Shown one piece after another: positions 23,555-34,266 of a stretch of 64,000 nucleotides of DNA. The translations under genes were made by a program, and so were the position numbers. The DNA is from Heligmosomoides polygyrus polygyrus. Its lineage: Eukaryota; Nematoda; Chromadorea; Rhabditida; Heligmosomidae. The notes below the pieces were generated by a model, which saw only the letters and a list, made by a program, of their open reading frames with translations, did not search any database and was not told the origin of the DNA. Position 1 is the first letter of the stretch, and every line of letters begins with the position of its first letter. The stretch spans positions 54,482,676 to 54,546,675 of the forward strand of contig OX377205.1 of NCBI GenBank assembly GCA_947396885.1, read 5' to 3'.

Positions 23555-24070
23555 ATGATAACTTTCGACAGCGCTTTTCGAGCTGAAATATTTAGTAAAT
23601 ATCACAAATATGAAAACTCAAATATGGGTAAATATCTCACGCTCGCTATGGTAAGATGACGACGGCCGCGACTACGGGTCAGAGGTGAAGAAGGATCAGA
23701 ATAGATTAGATTTTTACAACACATTTCAAGGGCCTGTGAATCCTTGAGATCTACAAGTCTACTTTCGTTAGGTCCCTATGGTTCAACCATCAATTTGGAT
23801 CTATTTTCCAAAAATATTTCCAGGTCCTACACAGTAGTCCATGGCATTCCATTCAATCCCATTTTTAGCGTCCTGTCCTATTTCCTTGTCAGCTATGATA
23901 AATCAGCCTACCGGACCTCCATCCTAGAAGGTAGTCAGTGGGCTTTCTTACGAATGGGAACCCGAGTTGACTAAATGGATAAAAAGGATAAAGGACGGCG
24001 TTACTCAATCCCTTCTGAGATGCGCCAGCGCATTCTACTTCTACGGGATGTCGTGGAGGCAACATGAATG
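23555..24070. other. No recognised gene
   Basis: This is the central, non-palindromic part of foldback family A. Short frames only. Confidence 0.3.
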
Positions 24071-24270
24071 CGTATTTGGCCATACAATGACTTGCGGTGG
24101 CCAACCGATGAACAAGTCAGCGCTTTATCCTTCCCAGACAGGTCTGGTACCAATTCACCGACCCCGGAGGGATGGAAGGCTTGGTTGGCCTGGGCGGGAA
24201 ATCCGAACCAGGAACCTCGTATCGGGTGCACGCGGCAGTCGCGCCTCCTCCGACTGCGCTACACGCGCCC
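24071..24270 (-). mobile_element. tRNA-derived SINE, copy 2
   Basis: The minus strand runs gcgcgtgtagcgcagtcgga (A box), ggttcctggttcggatttcc (degenerate B box), ccaaccaagccttccatccc, ggtaccagacctgtctggga. It ends with cttgttcatcggttggccac and tatggccaaatacg. This is the most complete 3' end of the three copies. It lies near the middle of foldback family A. Confidence 0.82.
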
Positions 24271-25159
24271 TGTTGACTAAATGGCTGGGCAAAAACCACT
24301 GAGGTATTCTAGCAAAGTCCCAAGAAGTGGTCGTCGCACTTTAAGAGTTCTGCTCACCTGCGCACTTTAAGGTCATTAGCTCTCCGCGTTTTCCCGCAGT
24401 GGTCGACTGAAATCGAAAAAAAAATCGTGTCACACAGGGCTAACCTGCATTTTCGCATCACTGTAACTTTGTCCAATCATAAGCTACGTTTCTGTGTTTC
24501 AGCTCACTACTACATCGTTTTACTGCCTACAAAATCTGCAAGCCGCAGCTGGAAAGGTTCACACCTGACAAAGTTGTTGTGCTCAGAACACGCCCGCGCG
24601 TGCAATCACAACAACGGTCGATATTCTCCGCGCTCTTACTCGCTCACTTACAGTACCTCTACTCTAAGTAAGACCGTTCAATTCACCATCAAAAGCTCTT
24701 GCGAATGGTCCACAACGTGGCCAAAAATACTGATTTTCGGTGAAGTCATCGTCCGTCCGCTACGGCCTCGTTCTCAATGCGGATTTGTCAGGAATTCGAT
24801 ATTTCCAAAATAGGTCGAGGGTGCTATCGATACAGCTTTTGGAGCTGAATAGAATAGTGCCACTGTGAGTGTCGAAAACTCAAATATGGGCGAGTAAGGG
24901 TGGAAAAACCTTCACCGCTGCCGTCCGCCGTTCTAAATTGGCAGCTTATGCGGCTCGGGAGTTGTGACCATGTGATCGTAAAGTGGCTTCAGTGGTCTGC
25001 ACGCCCACGCATTTGCATGCCGTTAGCTCTCCGCGTCACCCCGCAGTGGTCCACCGAAATCGAAAAAAAATGAGTCGCACAACCCTCACCTGCATTTCCG
25101 CACCGCTGTAGCTTAAACTATTAATCAGCTATACCGTTGTGCTTTAAAGCGGTCTAGCA
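24271..25159. mobile_element. Foldback family A, inner right arm
   Basis: Two direct copies of a block (ttagctctccgcg, ccgcagtggtc, gaaatcgaaaaaaaa) occur at about 24375-24480 and 25020-25115. The second is the reverse complement of 22850-23010. The arm stops near 25155, where the family B element begins, and resumes at 27497. Confidence 0.65.
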
Positions 25160-25639
25160 AGGGAAGGTCTGAAGGTATGTCTGAACGGGGAGAGCGAGTC
25201 ATACAGGGAGAATCCTCACCCCTCAACTGGTTTGAAAATGTGTTTATTTTTTGCCAAGTCGCTAAACCCAAGGAGTAGAGGGTCACAATGGGATACGGCG
25301 CAGCACGCGTTTGGGGTCTTGTACGCCTGCGATGCGTCTGCATCCGGTGGCTCGGAGCGCAGTGGGTGGAGGGTTGACTCGTGCGATTGAGGTCAGGGGT
25401 TTGGTTCTTCTGCGCTGCGGCATTTTGTATTTCAACTGATTGGTTGAGATTTGGGGATTCTGACTTCTATACCATTTTCAGACGTTTTCTGCGCATTTCC
25501 AGTTGCACGCTGTGGTATTCAACATGGTGATAAATGTTCAGCACCAGTGATACACAGGTGCAAAGTGCCTGTGTAGTGAATCGCGGTGTCTTCCTCCATG
25601 GTTATGAGCACGCAACCGAAATCCAATTGAAGATGTACC

Positions 25640-25812
25640 CTTTCCTCCGAAACAAGAGTTCAACCCGAAAACGTCATCATATGCCCACTGCTTGCTTGCC
25701 TCTCCACGTCCATCAGTTCATCTTGCGGATCCCAATCTTCCTCTTCTTCTTCCACCACTTCCAGCTGTTCGTCTTGGTCAACCTCAAGTTGACGTGCATT
25801 GAAGTCCTTGAG
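25640..25812 (-). pseudogene. Family B conserved frame, acidic C-terminal half
   Basis: The minus strand reads KDFNARQLEVDQDEQLEVVE, then EEEDWDPQDELMDVERQAS. It matches the same region of the copy at 50140-50290. The N-terminal half is displaced to 26663-26812. The block is strongly acidic and has no recognised domain. Confidence 0.6.
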
Positions 25813-25815
25813 TAT

Positions 25816-25976
25816 GGCCTCTGTTATACTCCCGCGGGAGCATCCGCGGAGGGGCGGGAATCGCGCCGAGATCCCTCACCTGGCCAATCGCCGCGCCCCA
25901 CCACGCCTGCCGTCCGCGGTGCACCCTTAGTGCGCGGACGTTCCGCGGATGCTCCCGCGGGAGTATAACAGAGGCC
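25816..25976. mobile_element. 161-bp MITE with perfect 35-bp inverted ends
   Basis: Both ends carry ggcctctgttatactcccgc plus fifteen further bases in exact inverted orientation. The element is flanked by tat at 25813-25815 and 25977-25979, which fits a 3-bp target duplication. The interior is GC-rich with no coding capacity. It interrupts the family B reading frame just after its KDF motif. Confidence 0.85.
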
Positions 25977-26349
25977 TATGTGTAAGATCCCAAACTCGCT
26001 CGGACCAGCTGCACCGCGTGCGTTGTGTGAATGCACACAAACACCACATTTGACGACAGCGCCCTAGAAATGCACCTCAGCGGCCACGGTGGCGGCTCTT
26101 CTTCCTCCGCCAAGCCGCGTGCATCGCGTCGTGTCGACGTGGCAATTCTCGATATCCACCGACACCACGCTCAGTCGATATGGAGGAGGGTCGTTGATCG
26201 GTCGATGGTGGATCGCGGCTCTTCCACCGTCGCTACTGGAGAACCCTGGGACACTGGAGCAGTCCTCGCACAAGCAGCTTGAATGCGCCACAACATGTAG
26301 TTCCTTCCCTAACCTGTCTCTGCGCTCGAAGAGCGCAGAACCCAGCAGC

Positions 26350-26663
26350 GAACTCCCCTGAGCGACGAAAGCAGTTTCCACACGAGCAGCTTTGGTGGCA
26401 CACACCCTGGAGTCCCACCCCTAGCCCAGTTCTGCTGCGGACTCCTCCTGAGCGACGAAAGCAGTCTCCGCACCGGCAGCTTGGATCGCACATACCCTGG
26501 AGTCCCTTCCCGAGCCTAGTTCTGCTGCGGACTCCTCCTGAGCGACGAAAGCAGTTTCCACACGAGCAGCTTTGGTGGCACACACCCTGGAGTCCCACCC
26601 TAGCCTAGTTCTGCTGCGGACTCCTCCTGAGCGACGAAAGCAGTCTCCGCACCGACAGCTTGG
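26350..26663 (-). repeat. 90-bp minisatellite, about 3.5 copies
   Basis: The anchor gagcgacgaaagcagt occurs at 26360, 26450, 26540 and 26629 (periods 90, 90, 89). Units alternate in type: first and third carry ttccacacgagcagctttgg, while second and fourth carry tctccgcaccg.cagcttgg. This gives a 180-bp higher-order pattern. On the minus strand each unit can be read as a 30-residue block containing AARVETAFVAQEESAAELG. Confidence 0.85.
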
Positions 26664-26812
26664 ATCAACTTCAAGTGAAGTGCTTTGAAGTCCTTTGGTA
26701 TGCTGGTCATCCGTTCGGCCAGCTTGATTTCTTCCCTCGAAGATTCCTTGTCTAAAGGTGGGCCACACTTCAGCGTGAGCAGGTGGATCACCGCTCGACC
26801 GTCGGCGGACAT
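26663..26812 (-). pseudogene. Family B conserved frame, N-terminal half
   Basis: The frame starts with ATG at 26812: MSADGRAVIHLLTLKCGPPL, then DKESSREEIKLAERM and IPKDFKALHLKL. It is colinear with the copies at 14067-14225 and 50035-50300. It then runs into the minisatellite instead of its acidic half. No known domain. Confidence 0.6.
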
Positions 26813-27496
26813 TGTCGGTGTTTGGTTCTAGAAAACTTTCAGCAGACCTCTGATTTCCAGGTGACAGGCAGACATGAGGGAAAGAGTGTATCGGTGCCGT
26901 TTAGCTTAATCTGCGGGATCCGCACACCTCGTTTCTCATTTGAACCACCTCCGACGTCACAACGTGGTCTCCTTTGAAAATCCGAGCAGGATGGTTTTTC
27001 CCGAGGCCTTTGGTCCATTTATGGGAGCCTGTAGCCTTTATACGCTACCCGTAAGGTGCCCAGTGCTGCTTCATGCACTTTGTACCTGTGTGTCACTGGT
27101 GCTGAACATTTATCACCATGTTGAATACCACAGCGTACAGCTCGAAAAATACGCAGAAAACGTCTGAAAATGGTATAGACGTAAGATTCCCCCAAATCTC
27201 TACCAATCAGTTGAAATGCAAAAGTGCAGCAACGCAGAGGAGCCAAACCCCTGACCTCTCTCGCATGAGTCAACCCTTTACCCACCTGCGCTCCGAGCCA
27301 CTGGCTGCAGACGCATCGCGGGCGTACAAGACCCTCAAACGCGTGCTGCGCCGTATCCCATTGTGACCCCCTACTCCTTGGGTTTAGTCACTTGACAAAA
27401 AAATAAACACATTTTCAAACCAATTGAGGGATGAGGATTCTCCCTATATGACTCGCTCCCCCCGTTCAGACATACGCTTCAGACCTCTCCATTGTA

Positions 27497-28030
27497 AGAA
27501 CCTTGTGCTGTCTACAAAATCCTGGATTTGAATCCGGAAAGACTCGAACTTGCCGAGTTATTAGTTAGTTAGGTCGCCCCACTCGATTGATAGAATCGAT
27601 CTTATACGCATTGTTCACGGTGCATTACAAAGTCTCGTTGGTGCAGAGTTAAGCAATTTTTGACCAGGGAAGGCTATCAGGCGTGTGTCTGAACGGGGGA
27701 AATGGATATTAGTGCGAGAATCTCCACCCTTCATATAGTAGAGAAAACACGTTTCGTTTTTGTTGAGTCCTTGAAACCAAAAGAGCCACGGGCCTTCGAA
27801 GTAGGGGGTCAACGTGTGCTCATGCGCATACGTGGGCGCGCGCTGATGTGTGGGACGTGGAGAAAGGCTCTGCGGCGAGCGATTCGGTGCTTCACTAGGA
27901 CGGGGCGCAGCTTCACAGGTGGTGGTGGACCAGATGTTCCAGTCCCATGCTATGCACTTTTTTCGCTTTTTTTACCGATGCCTCCTTTATCATTTTACTT
28001 CCTACACATCTCCACGTTTATTTCACTCTA
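27497..28030. mobile_element. Foldback family A, outer right arm
   Basis: This is the reverse complement of 22280-22830, including tgttgagtccttgaaaccaa and gcattgttcacggtgcatta. It continues the arm interrupted at 25155. Confidence 0.75.
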
Positions 28031-30047
28031 AGTTGTCAAATAAGGGTCAGGTTCGCGATTAGCACCCCAGATAAACCCTATAGACCAAGCTTGGGCGAAA
28101 ACAGTGAATAAGACCTCGACAGCCCCATTAACCCGTGCCTGCTGTTACCTAGCGTAATCGACCGAAACTTCAAAAACTGATGCCAGATTCGTGATCAGCA
28201 CCCGAAAAACATGCATTGGGCAGGGCGCGCTCTCGGAGCATTCCTGGGCATGACAGCGCACTGGCAACGTACGCCATGCATGAGATACTCCGAATGCACT
28301 CCTGTCCTGGGAAATAAGCTGCTCCGGTCATTTTTTGGCCAACCATAGTGGAAATGCGGTGGTCTGGTAAAGTTGTATAAGAGTTTGTGAAGATCTCGAA
28401 GAGACGAATCGAATGGTGCAAACCTTTTTTAAAAGAACTTAAAACTGAAGGATTTATGAACATGCGACGGTTTGCGACGTATTGTAGTTAGTAGACGCTG
28501 CATTACATAGACAATTGCTTTGTCATGTCACCGACTCCTTTTCGTGTTTTGTCGTATTGTGCGTGCTCAGTCTTTTATGTACATGCCAGATAATTGACCT
28601 TGTCTAAGCAAATAAACACTTGAATAAGTCTATGAGGAAACACAACTATTGAGCGTTGATGAGACACAAATTATTCTGTCAGAAATTCCGTATTAGACGT
28701 TTTAGAAACGCGAAGTAAGTTGAGTATTGTTTCAGTAATAAACGAACGAAAGCGGTTGCACAAACACCAGAACTTTCAGACCAATCTAATAGAACCTTCG
28801 CAAATCAGAGCCACGCTACATAAGGCAGCATTACTAGAGTTTGTCGCATCTCGTCCATGAAATTAATGAATTATTATCGCTTTGGAGGTGTGCTGATTCG
28901 AATGGTGTCTATTTCGAGACTGAATCCGTTGAGTATGAAGTAGATTACATGTGATCGTTTGAAGTGAACAAGTCAAAACCGCCAGAACTTTCCCGCCGAC
29001 AAATGGAACATTGCGGCACTAATTTTCGAGTGGCCAGCAGCCCCTGCTGCTTTCTGCGAAATCCTCCTCAAAATGAGAAAAAATGAGAGAGGAGTTGGCT
29101 TCCTATGGCTGATCCCACAGCAGCAGGGCGCGGTTTTGGATCCCTCGTGGCGAAAGCTGTGCTGGCGATAACGTGCTGCATACTGGGAGTTATCTTTGCG
29201 GGGCCCACGGAGTGATGCCGGCTCTTTACGACCTCTGGGTGGCGGCTGGAGCTGGCGTTATCAGAAGACCGCAACGTCGTCATGTTACACTTTGCGGTGC
29301 TCTGCCTTCTAGGCATTTCAGGTAACTTTTTCTATAGTCGGAACGTTGAGAAGAAACTGCCCAAGGGCATCCAAGAGGTGCGGCTACCCTTCCACCCTCT
29401 AGAAGAATCCAGTTTCCACGGGCTGAACCGTTGCTTGAACCGCGCTGTTATTTGCTTCTACTTCCGCACATTAAACTTCGCGGGTGATGACTAGCTTTAA
29501 TGAAAGAGCTGATTTACGGGAAATCAGAGGGCGAAAATTAATCTGCGCAAATGTCCCGTAAAGCTAGCAGATCTTGATTTTCACGCGTGGTCGTGGTAGA
29601 CGAAGTCAGCAACAAGCTGTCTTTTGCGAACGCTCGAAAACATCGAGCAGATCCAACACAGATTGACGCGCACGTCCAAGACACCCGCTCTTCCTGCTTT
29701 TGGAGAAAGCGCTCGCCTTTCGAGCACCTAAAATCGATAAGGCGATAAGGTCGCGTGCTTCTCCTAAGAGCGCATGCTTGTCGCAGAACCCACTGGACGG
29801 CTCATTTTGCATACTGTTTTCACGTGCCTTTCAAAGAAGGCAGAAAGCGATGGGGGATCATCAGCGGTGATGCGCATGAACGTCTGGACTATTGGCGATT
29901 CGGATGTGCGAGATAACAACGTGTATGGGGAGTATGTCTATTTCTATCGCCCCATTAACATTCGCAAAATTGCTCTCCCTTTTTGGGGCAGTTTAGCAAT
30001 TAGCTTGAACCGCCGCCGTGGTTTAACACTTGATGATACGCATTCCC
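28031..30047. other. No recognised gene
   Basis: Bases 28031-28110 hold a reverse copy of the dispersed 'ggtcaggttcgcgattagca' motif, and about 28160-28210 hold another (gattcgtgatcagcacccg). Open frames at 29068-29316 (minus), 29282-29494 and 29774-30226 (plus) have no recognised domain, and the last runs into the SINE. A small host exon is possible but unsupported. Confidence 0.3.
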
Positions 30048-30290
30048 GGGCGCGTGTAGCGCAGTCGGGGGACATGCCAGCTGTCGTGTCCACCCGATAC
30101 AAGGTTCTTGCTTCGGACTTCCCGCCCAGACCAACCAAGCCCTCCATCCCTCCAGGGTCGGTGAGTTGGTACCAGACTTGTCTGGGAAGTATAGATTGTA
30201 GGCGATCGAAATCCTCGGATAATTGAACAAAGCGCTGACTTGTTCATCGGCTGGCCACCGCAAGTTGCTGCATAGGCCAAACACGCATAC
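30048..30290 (+). mobile_element. tRNA-derived SINE, copy 3
   Basis: The plus strand reads gcgcgtgtagcgcagtcggg (A box), ggttcttgcttcggacttcc, ccaaccaagccctccatccc, ggtaccagacttgtctggga. After an extra insertion of about 43 bases come cttgttcatcggctggccac and ataggccaaacacg. It matches the other two copies across the full length. Confidence 0.82.
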
Positions 30291-30326
30291 GAGCCGTCCC
30301 CACAACGTTCCGTTGAAGTAGTAATA

Positions 30327-31366
30327 TACCATTTCCAGTTGAAATTCAACGTTGTCCAAAACGAATTCAACGTTGTCCAAACCAAATTCAACCTTGTTCA
30401 AAACAAATTCAACGTTTTTCAAAACAAATTCAACGACTTCCGAATCCAGCTACACATCTTCTTTGCAAGTTGTACGTTTCAATGTTTACTTCTCTTCAAA
30501 AAATTTCTGCTTGCAAAAAAGGCTATGTAACGAAAAATTAGAGACAACTAGCTAGCTAAGCAGTACTCTAGTAGTAATGTGATGCAAGTACAAAATGAGC
30601 AAATTGAACGGTAAAACTACAAGTGAACAACAATACGATAAACAATACAGAACACAAATAACAACACAGCGATAACTATTCAAAATAGCAGAATGAGCAA
30701 GTGAAAGTAAGTCCTTTCTTAGGCCTTCAGGCGTTTTGAAGTGTGATGTGGATCTGCCAAGGCCTTTTTTAAGTGTGATATGGAGTTTCGTTAGATTGTT
30801 GTAAATCGTAGAAACTGATACAGACGTCGAGTTTTTTCATCCTTGAGAAATGGATGTCGCTCGACAACCTCTTCGATGAGAAGCTAGTCTCAGAAATAAG
30901 CTTTTTTGCCCCATAGATTGAAAATTGAGTGCTGAAACAACGACAGTGACTGGGTGTGAAATCAAACCATTACCTCAACTATTTCGCCTTCTCGTATGTA
31001 CGAGTTGATAATGCTTCGTGCAGTGTTCTCTATGACACCAGTAATCTGAGCAGCTTCCGTCGATGGTTCTTTCCGTCGACGAACACCAACTTGACCAAGA
31101 TCTCCTTCTAACTCCGAGACACTCGACTGCATCGGCGCATTGCTGGCTTTGTTGAACTTGATCATTGCTCATGTTGCCTGCAGACATGGCAAATCGCCCA
31201 ATGACAAGAAAAAGTGGAGATGTCCTTTTATATAATACGGGAGAAGATTCCAGAAGAACGTTGAAATTGGCTTGAAAAACGTTGCATTTTTTTGAAAAAC
31301 GTTGAATTTGGTTCGGGCAACGTTGAATTCGTTTTGGACAACGTGGAATTTCAACTGAAAATGGTA
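30327..31366 (-). mobile_element. Tc1/IS630-like DNA transposon remnant
   Basis: Ends start tacca.tt.cagttgaaatt and are inverted copies over about 140 bases, each built from a roughly 20-bp subrepeat (attcaacgttgtccaaaac type). A TA dinucleotide flanks both sides (30325-30326 and 31367-31368). On the minus strand a frame at 31165-30962 contains RRRKEPSTEAAQITGVIENT and ARSIINSYIREGEIV, a helix-turn-helix-like pattern. Further on, near 30810, the phrase STIYNNLTKLHITLKK resembles the second DNA-binding motif of IS630/Tc1 transposases. The DDE catalytic part is missing. Superfamily placement is inference from TA sites and these motifs. Confidence 0.65.
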
Positions 31367-31368
31367 TA

Positions 31369-31750
31369 GAATGCTTGCCACATCCCAAAAGGCAGAGCCT
31401 TTATTTACGAAAAAATAGAAACTGGGAGCAAGTCGGAACTTAACGTTCTTCGTTCTCAGATGAGCCTTGAGCTGTCCGTTCTGCTGGCTCTCCAGTCCTT
31501 TACGCAGGAACGAGGCATGAAGGCCTCATTGTCTACTGCAGCTTGGTGACAAGGATCCACTTTGCCAAATCTACTGCCTTGGCAGGCTCTGCATAGTCAC
31601 ATTGGGCTCCTGGTCAGGTTTGGATAAAGGATGGACGGAAATTTTGGATTTTTTCGGAGTACAGAAATCCGAAAATTTCGCAGTTGTCATTCAGGTCATC
31701 CGCCGCGCTCAGTGATGCATTCCCTCCAGTAGCGAGCACATCCATATAGT
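31369..31750. other. No recognised gene
   Basis: No domain, repeat or RNA was recognised here. Confidence 0.3.
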
Positions 31751-31751
31751 T

Positions 31752-31990
31752 TCAAGGGTGTTCATACACAGAAAGTTTTCCATTCTGGTGTTTAAACCAA
31801 CTTCTACCACTTTCATCATGTTCCTCTATTGAATGCAATGGTAAACTGTCATCTTTAACCGGTCCCAGGAAATTTCGAGTCTTCGATGTTGCAACGTTAA
31901 TATTTGGAACTGCCCAGTTAACACCTATTTCCTCTATCACCACAACATATACCGCCCAAAGGGTTAACTCAAAAGCCATAACACCAGGAA
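31752..31990 (-). other. Possible terminal exon, unrecognised product
   Basis: A minus-strand frame follows a strong acceptor-like tttttaccag (about 32000-31991). It reads PGVMAFELTLWAVYVVVIEE, then NWAVPNINVATSKTRN and HDESGRSWFKHQNGKLSV, with a stop at 31752. Composition is not repetitive and the frame starts cleanly at the acceptor, so a last exon of about 79 codons is plausible. No family was recognised and no upstream exon was found. It could equally be a chance frame. Confidence 0.25.
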
Positions 31991-32930
31991 CTGGTAAAAA
32001 TTAAACAAGCGAGAAGGAGCGGTTCTCACGATTGTGATTTGGAATGTGATTGTAAGTGACAGAATGCAAACCCCTTGATAAGATGAAAATATAAATATCT
32101 TTAGCACACAGTGACTGTATAAAATTCTAAGTGTAACTGCAAATGAGATGGTTCGCCACATTAATAGCATTATGTGTTAGAAACTGGAGCTTTAGCAGCG
32201 ATCAGAAAGAGGCCGCCTTCGTAATTGTTTGCCTGTTTCGACCGCATTCTGATTTATTGTGAGTGTCGAAGGACAGTTTCGAAGGATGGTCTATAGCTGA
32301 GACTGGTGGAGTGTTACCAGGGGCAACAGAGCCTGCATGCCTGATTCGCTATCGAGGATGCCTTCCCAACTAGCAGCAGCGTCGTTGCTTCTTGCAAGTT
32401 TCTAAGTTGACTCATCAGTGCCCTCTGTGAAACTTGGCTGTCAGCAGATTTTCTGCAGTGCAGCAATGCTTTATACGCAATTGTTTAATGTGTTGCTGAA
32501 CTCGAAACCGAGATAGTGCACGCTTTATTGATGACTAACGTCCTTCCTACGTTCGCGTTAAGCAACACCTGGAAGGGAAGAGCAGGTCACGACCTGGGCT
32601 GCCACAGGGTAAACGACTAGAGCGGCGCCGGCTTTGGGATCACTTTCAAAATTCTAGCATACTGCCGCACGCAAAACCCTGGAGGGGTTCTCGATACCGG
32701 CCAAGAGCCCGAGGTTGAATCGGCGGGGGGAACGCATCCAGGTAACCCGCGAGCTCACCCCTTACGCCTTTTTGACAGTTTCAGTTTGTGGGGTCTCCTC
32801 GGGTGTTTTAAATGTTGTGCTGCTGTCAACCTCTCTGCTGGAAGGATCGCTGTTCGGGGGTCTTTGAATTTTCGCAAGGTCCGTGGCGATGTTTGGGCTA
32901 GTAGCCTCAACATGTGCTTGAACATTTTCA
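31991..32930. other. No recognised gene; probable Penelope-like flank at the 3' end
   Basis: No domain was recognised. The part nearest the hammerhead-like motif (about 32760-32930) has a 69-codon minus frame of low-complexity S/T/E/P composition that I do not assign. Confidence 0.3.
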
Positions 32931-32969
32931 GACTCTGAAGAAGGCGACATCGCCGAAACGTTAGTCGTC
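32931..32969 (+). ncRNA. Hammerhead ribozyme-like motif, Penelope-type
   Basis: The core ctgaaga (32935-32941) is followed by a perfect stem-loop ggcga-ca-tcgcc, then gaaa (32955-32958) and a c/g-closed tetraloop ending gtc. This matches the hammerhead consensus CUGANGA, stem II, GAAA, short stem III, NUH. Such minimal forms are known in the terminal repeats of Penelope-like retroelements. Flanking stem I pairing is weak, so activity is uncertain. Confidence 0.55.
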
Positions 32970-33667
32970 AATAAGCGTGTACTATCTCGGTTTTGAGTTC
33001 AACACCGCATTAAACAATTGGACAACGATCAGTGCCGAGATTCATCGAGGGTCGAACCTGGCAGCTATTTTATACGCAAAAAATGGTTGTTCGCAGAGAA
33101 GCAGTTATCCCTGATTATCCCAGTTAAACTGTTAACTCGACCATTTGAGGCTGAAAAGACTCTTGAGGAGTGCTTGCGGGTAAACTCTATAGTTGTGCTC
33201 GATTTCTCGAATTCGACTAATTTATTCAGATTTTTATTTGATTATTCGATTATTCGAAGGATCGCGAGGATCGATTATACGTGGCTGTTTCGAATATGGT
33301 AGAATGTAAAGTACACGGTGTTCATTACGGCGACAACTGTTTTCGGTAGCATATTACCGAGGAGGTCATCGTTACGAAAACGTATTCAATATTTATTTAT
33401 CCTATTTTCTGTTCTGCAGGTGAAGTATAAAGGAACAAAAATTAGTCCAAATATGATTCAAACACAAGACAACAGGCGGCTAACAAGTGATTTGTTGTTT
33501 GCACGGTAACACAGCACCACATAAACGGCAGCAAAGTTTGCAGGCTGTGCTAGGGTAGAAGTGCAAAAGAGCGACGTGGTACAGGAATTCACGTCCTCGA
33601 CGTCATGTTCGTGAGGCAGAACCTCCACCACTGCACTCCCAATCCTCGTCCATATCCTTGCGCTCCT
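32970..33667. other. No recognised gene
   Basis: Short frames without domains. An A/T-rich stretch at 33220-33260 repeats gattattcgattattcg. Confidence 0.3.
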
Positions 33668-33669
33668 GA

Positions 33670-34263
33670 CTAGGGAAGGGTTTCGACCTCCCATGGAACT
33701 TCAAATTGAGACCAGGATCATTAGAAAGTGCTCGGAATGGTGTCAAAATTGCAAAATGAAACTGCTGAGCGAGTTATGCCTGCTGAAATCGGGGCCTCAC
33801 CACAAGCTGGGTGTGCGACGCACCGGACGCGAGAGTGGTGAGTCATCGGGGCTGCGTAGGCAGAGTGCGCTGCAATTGTGGCGGAGGGGTAGTGCTCCTG
33901 CTCGTCAGGTGTAACGTCATTGGTTCGGTTCCCATTGCCGGTAGCTTTGTTGCAAATCATAATTTATCTTCACATGGCCTTTTATTCCGAATTATGACAT
34001 GAGTCTGAATAAACAGCAGGGAAGACTACCACACACGCGACTGGCCGGCCCATCTTTCGGAGCCCTGATGACTCATCACTCTCGCGCCCGGTGCCCCCCA
34101 CATTCAGCCTGTGATGAGGCCACCGATTTCGGTAGGGCCATAACTCGTTCAGGTGTTTCATTTTGCAATTTCGACACCCATATTTGTAATCAGCATTTCG
34201 AGCTCTTTCTAATAATCCTGGTCTCAACTTGAAGTTCCATGGGAGGTCGGAACCCTTCCCTAG
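33670..34263. mobile_element. Foldback element, 594 bp, same family as 431-1749
   Basis: Arms 33670-33860 and about 34060-34263 are close reverse complements. Both ends begin ctagggaagggtt, then cgacctcccatggaacttca and a.ttgagaccagg. The trinucleotide tga flanks both sides (33667-33669 and 34264-34266). The arm segment cccatg.aacttc..attgagacc also occurs in the larger foldback element at 431-1749, linking the two. There is no coding capacity. Confidence 0.82.
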
Positions 34264-34266
34264 TGA

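Larger units (their letters stand above)
25160..27492. mobile_element. Foldback family B, copy 2, inserted in family A
   Basis: The left part (25160-25570) is the reverse complement of the right part (27060-27492): gaacggggagagcgagtcat faces its counterpart at the other end, and the gtttattttttgccaagtcg block is mirrored near 27390. The inner part encodes the short conserved frame on the minus strand. That frame is split by a 161-bp MITE (25816-25976), unrelated sequence and a minisatellite (26350-26663). Excising this element restores a continuous family A right arm, which shows the order of insertion. Confidence 0.75.

Noticed and set aside
26279..26608. 109-codon plus-strand frame of ERRKQFPHEQLW-like repeats
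   Set aside because: Produced by the 90-bp minisatellite; one unit is 89 bp, so the frame is not maintained.
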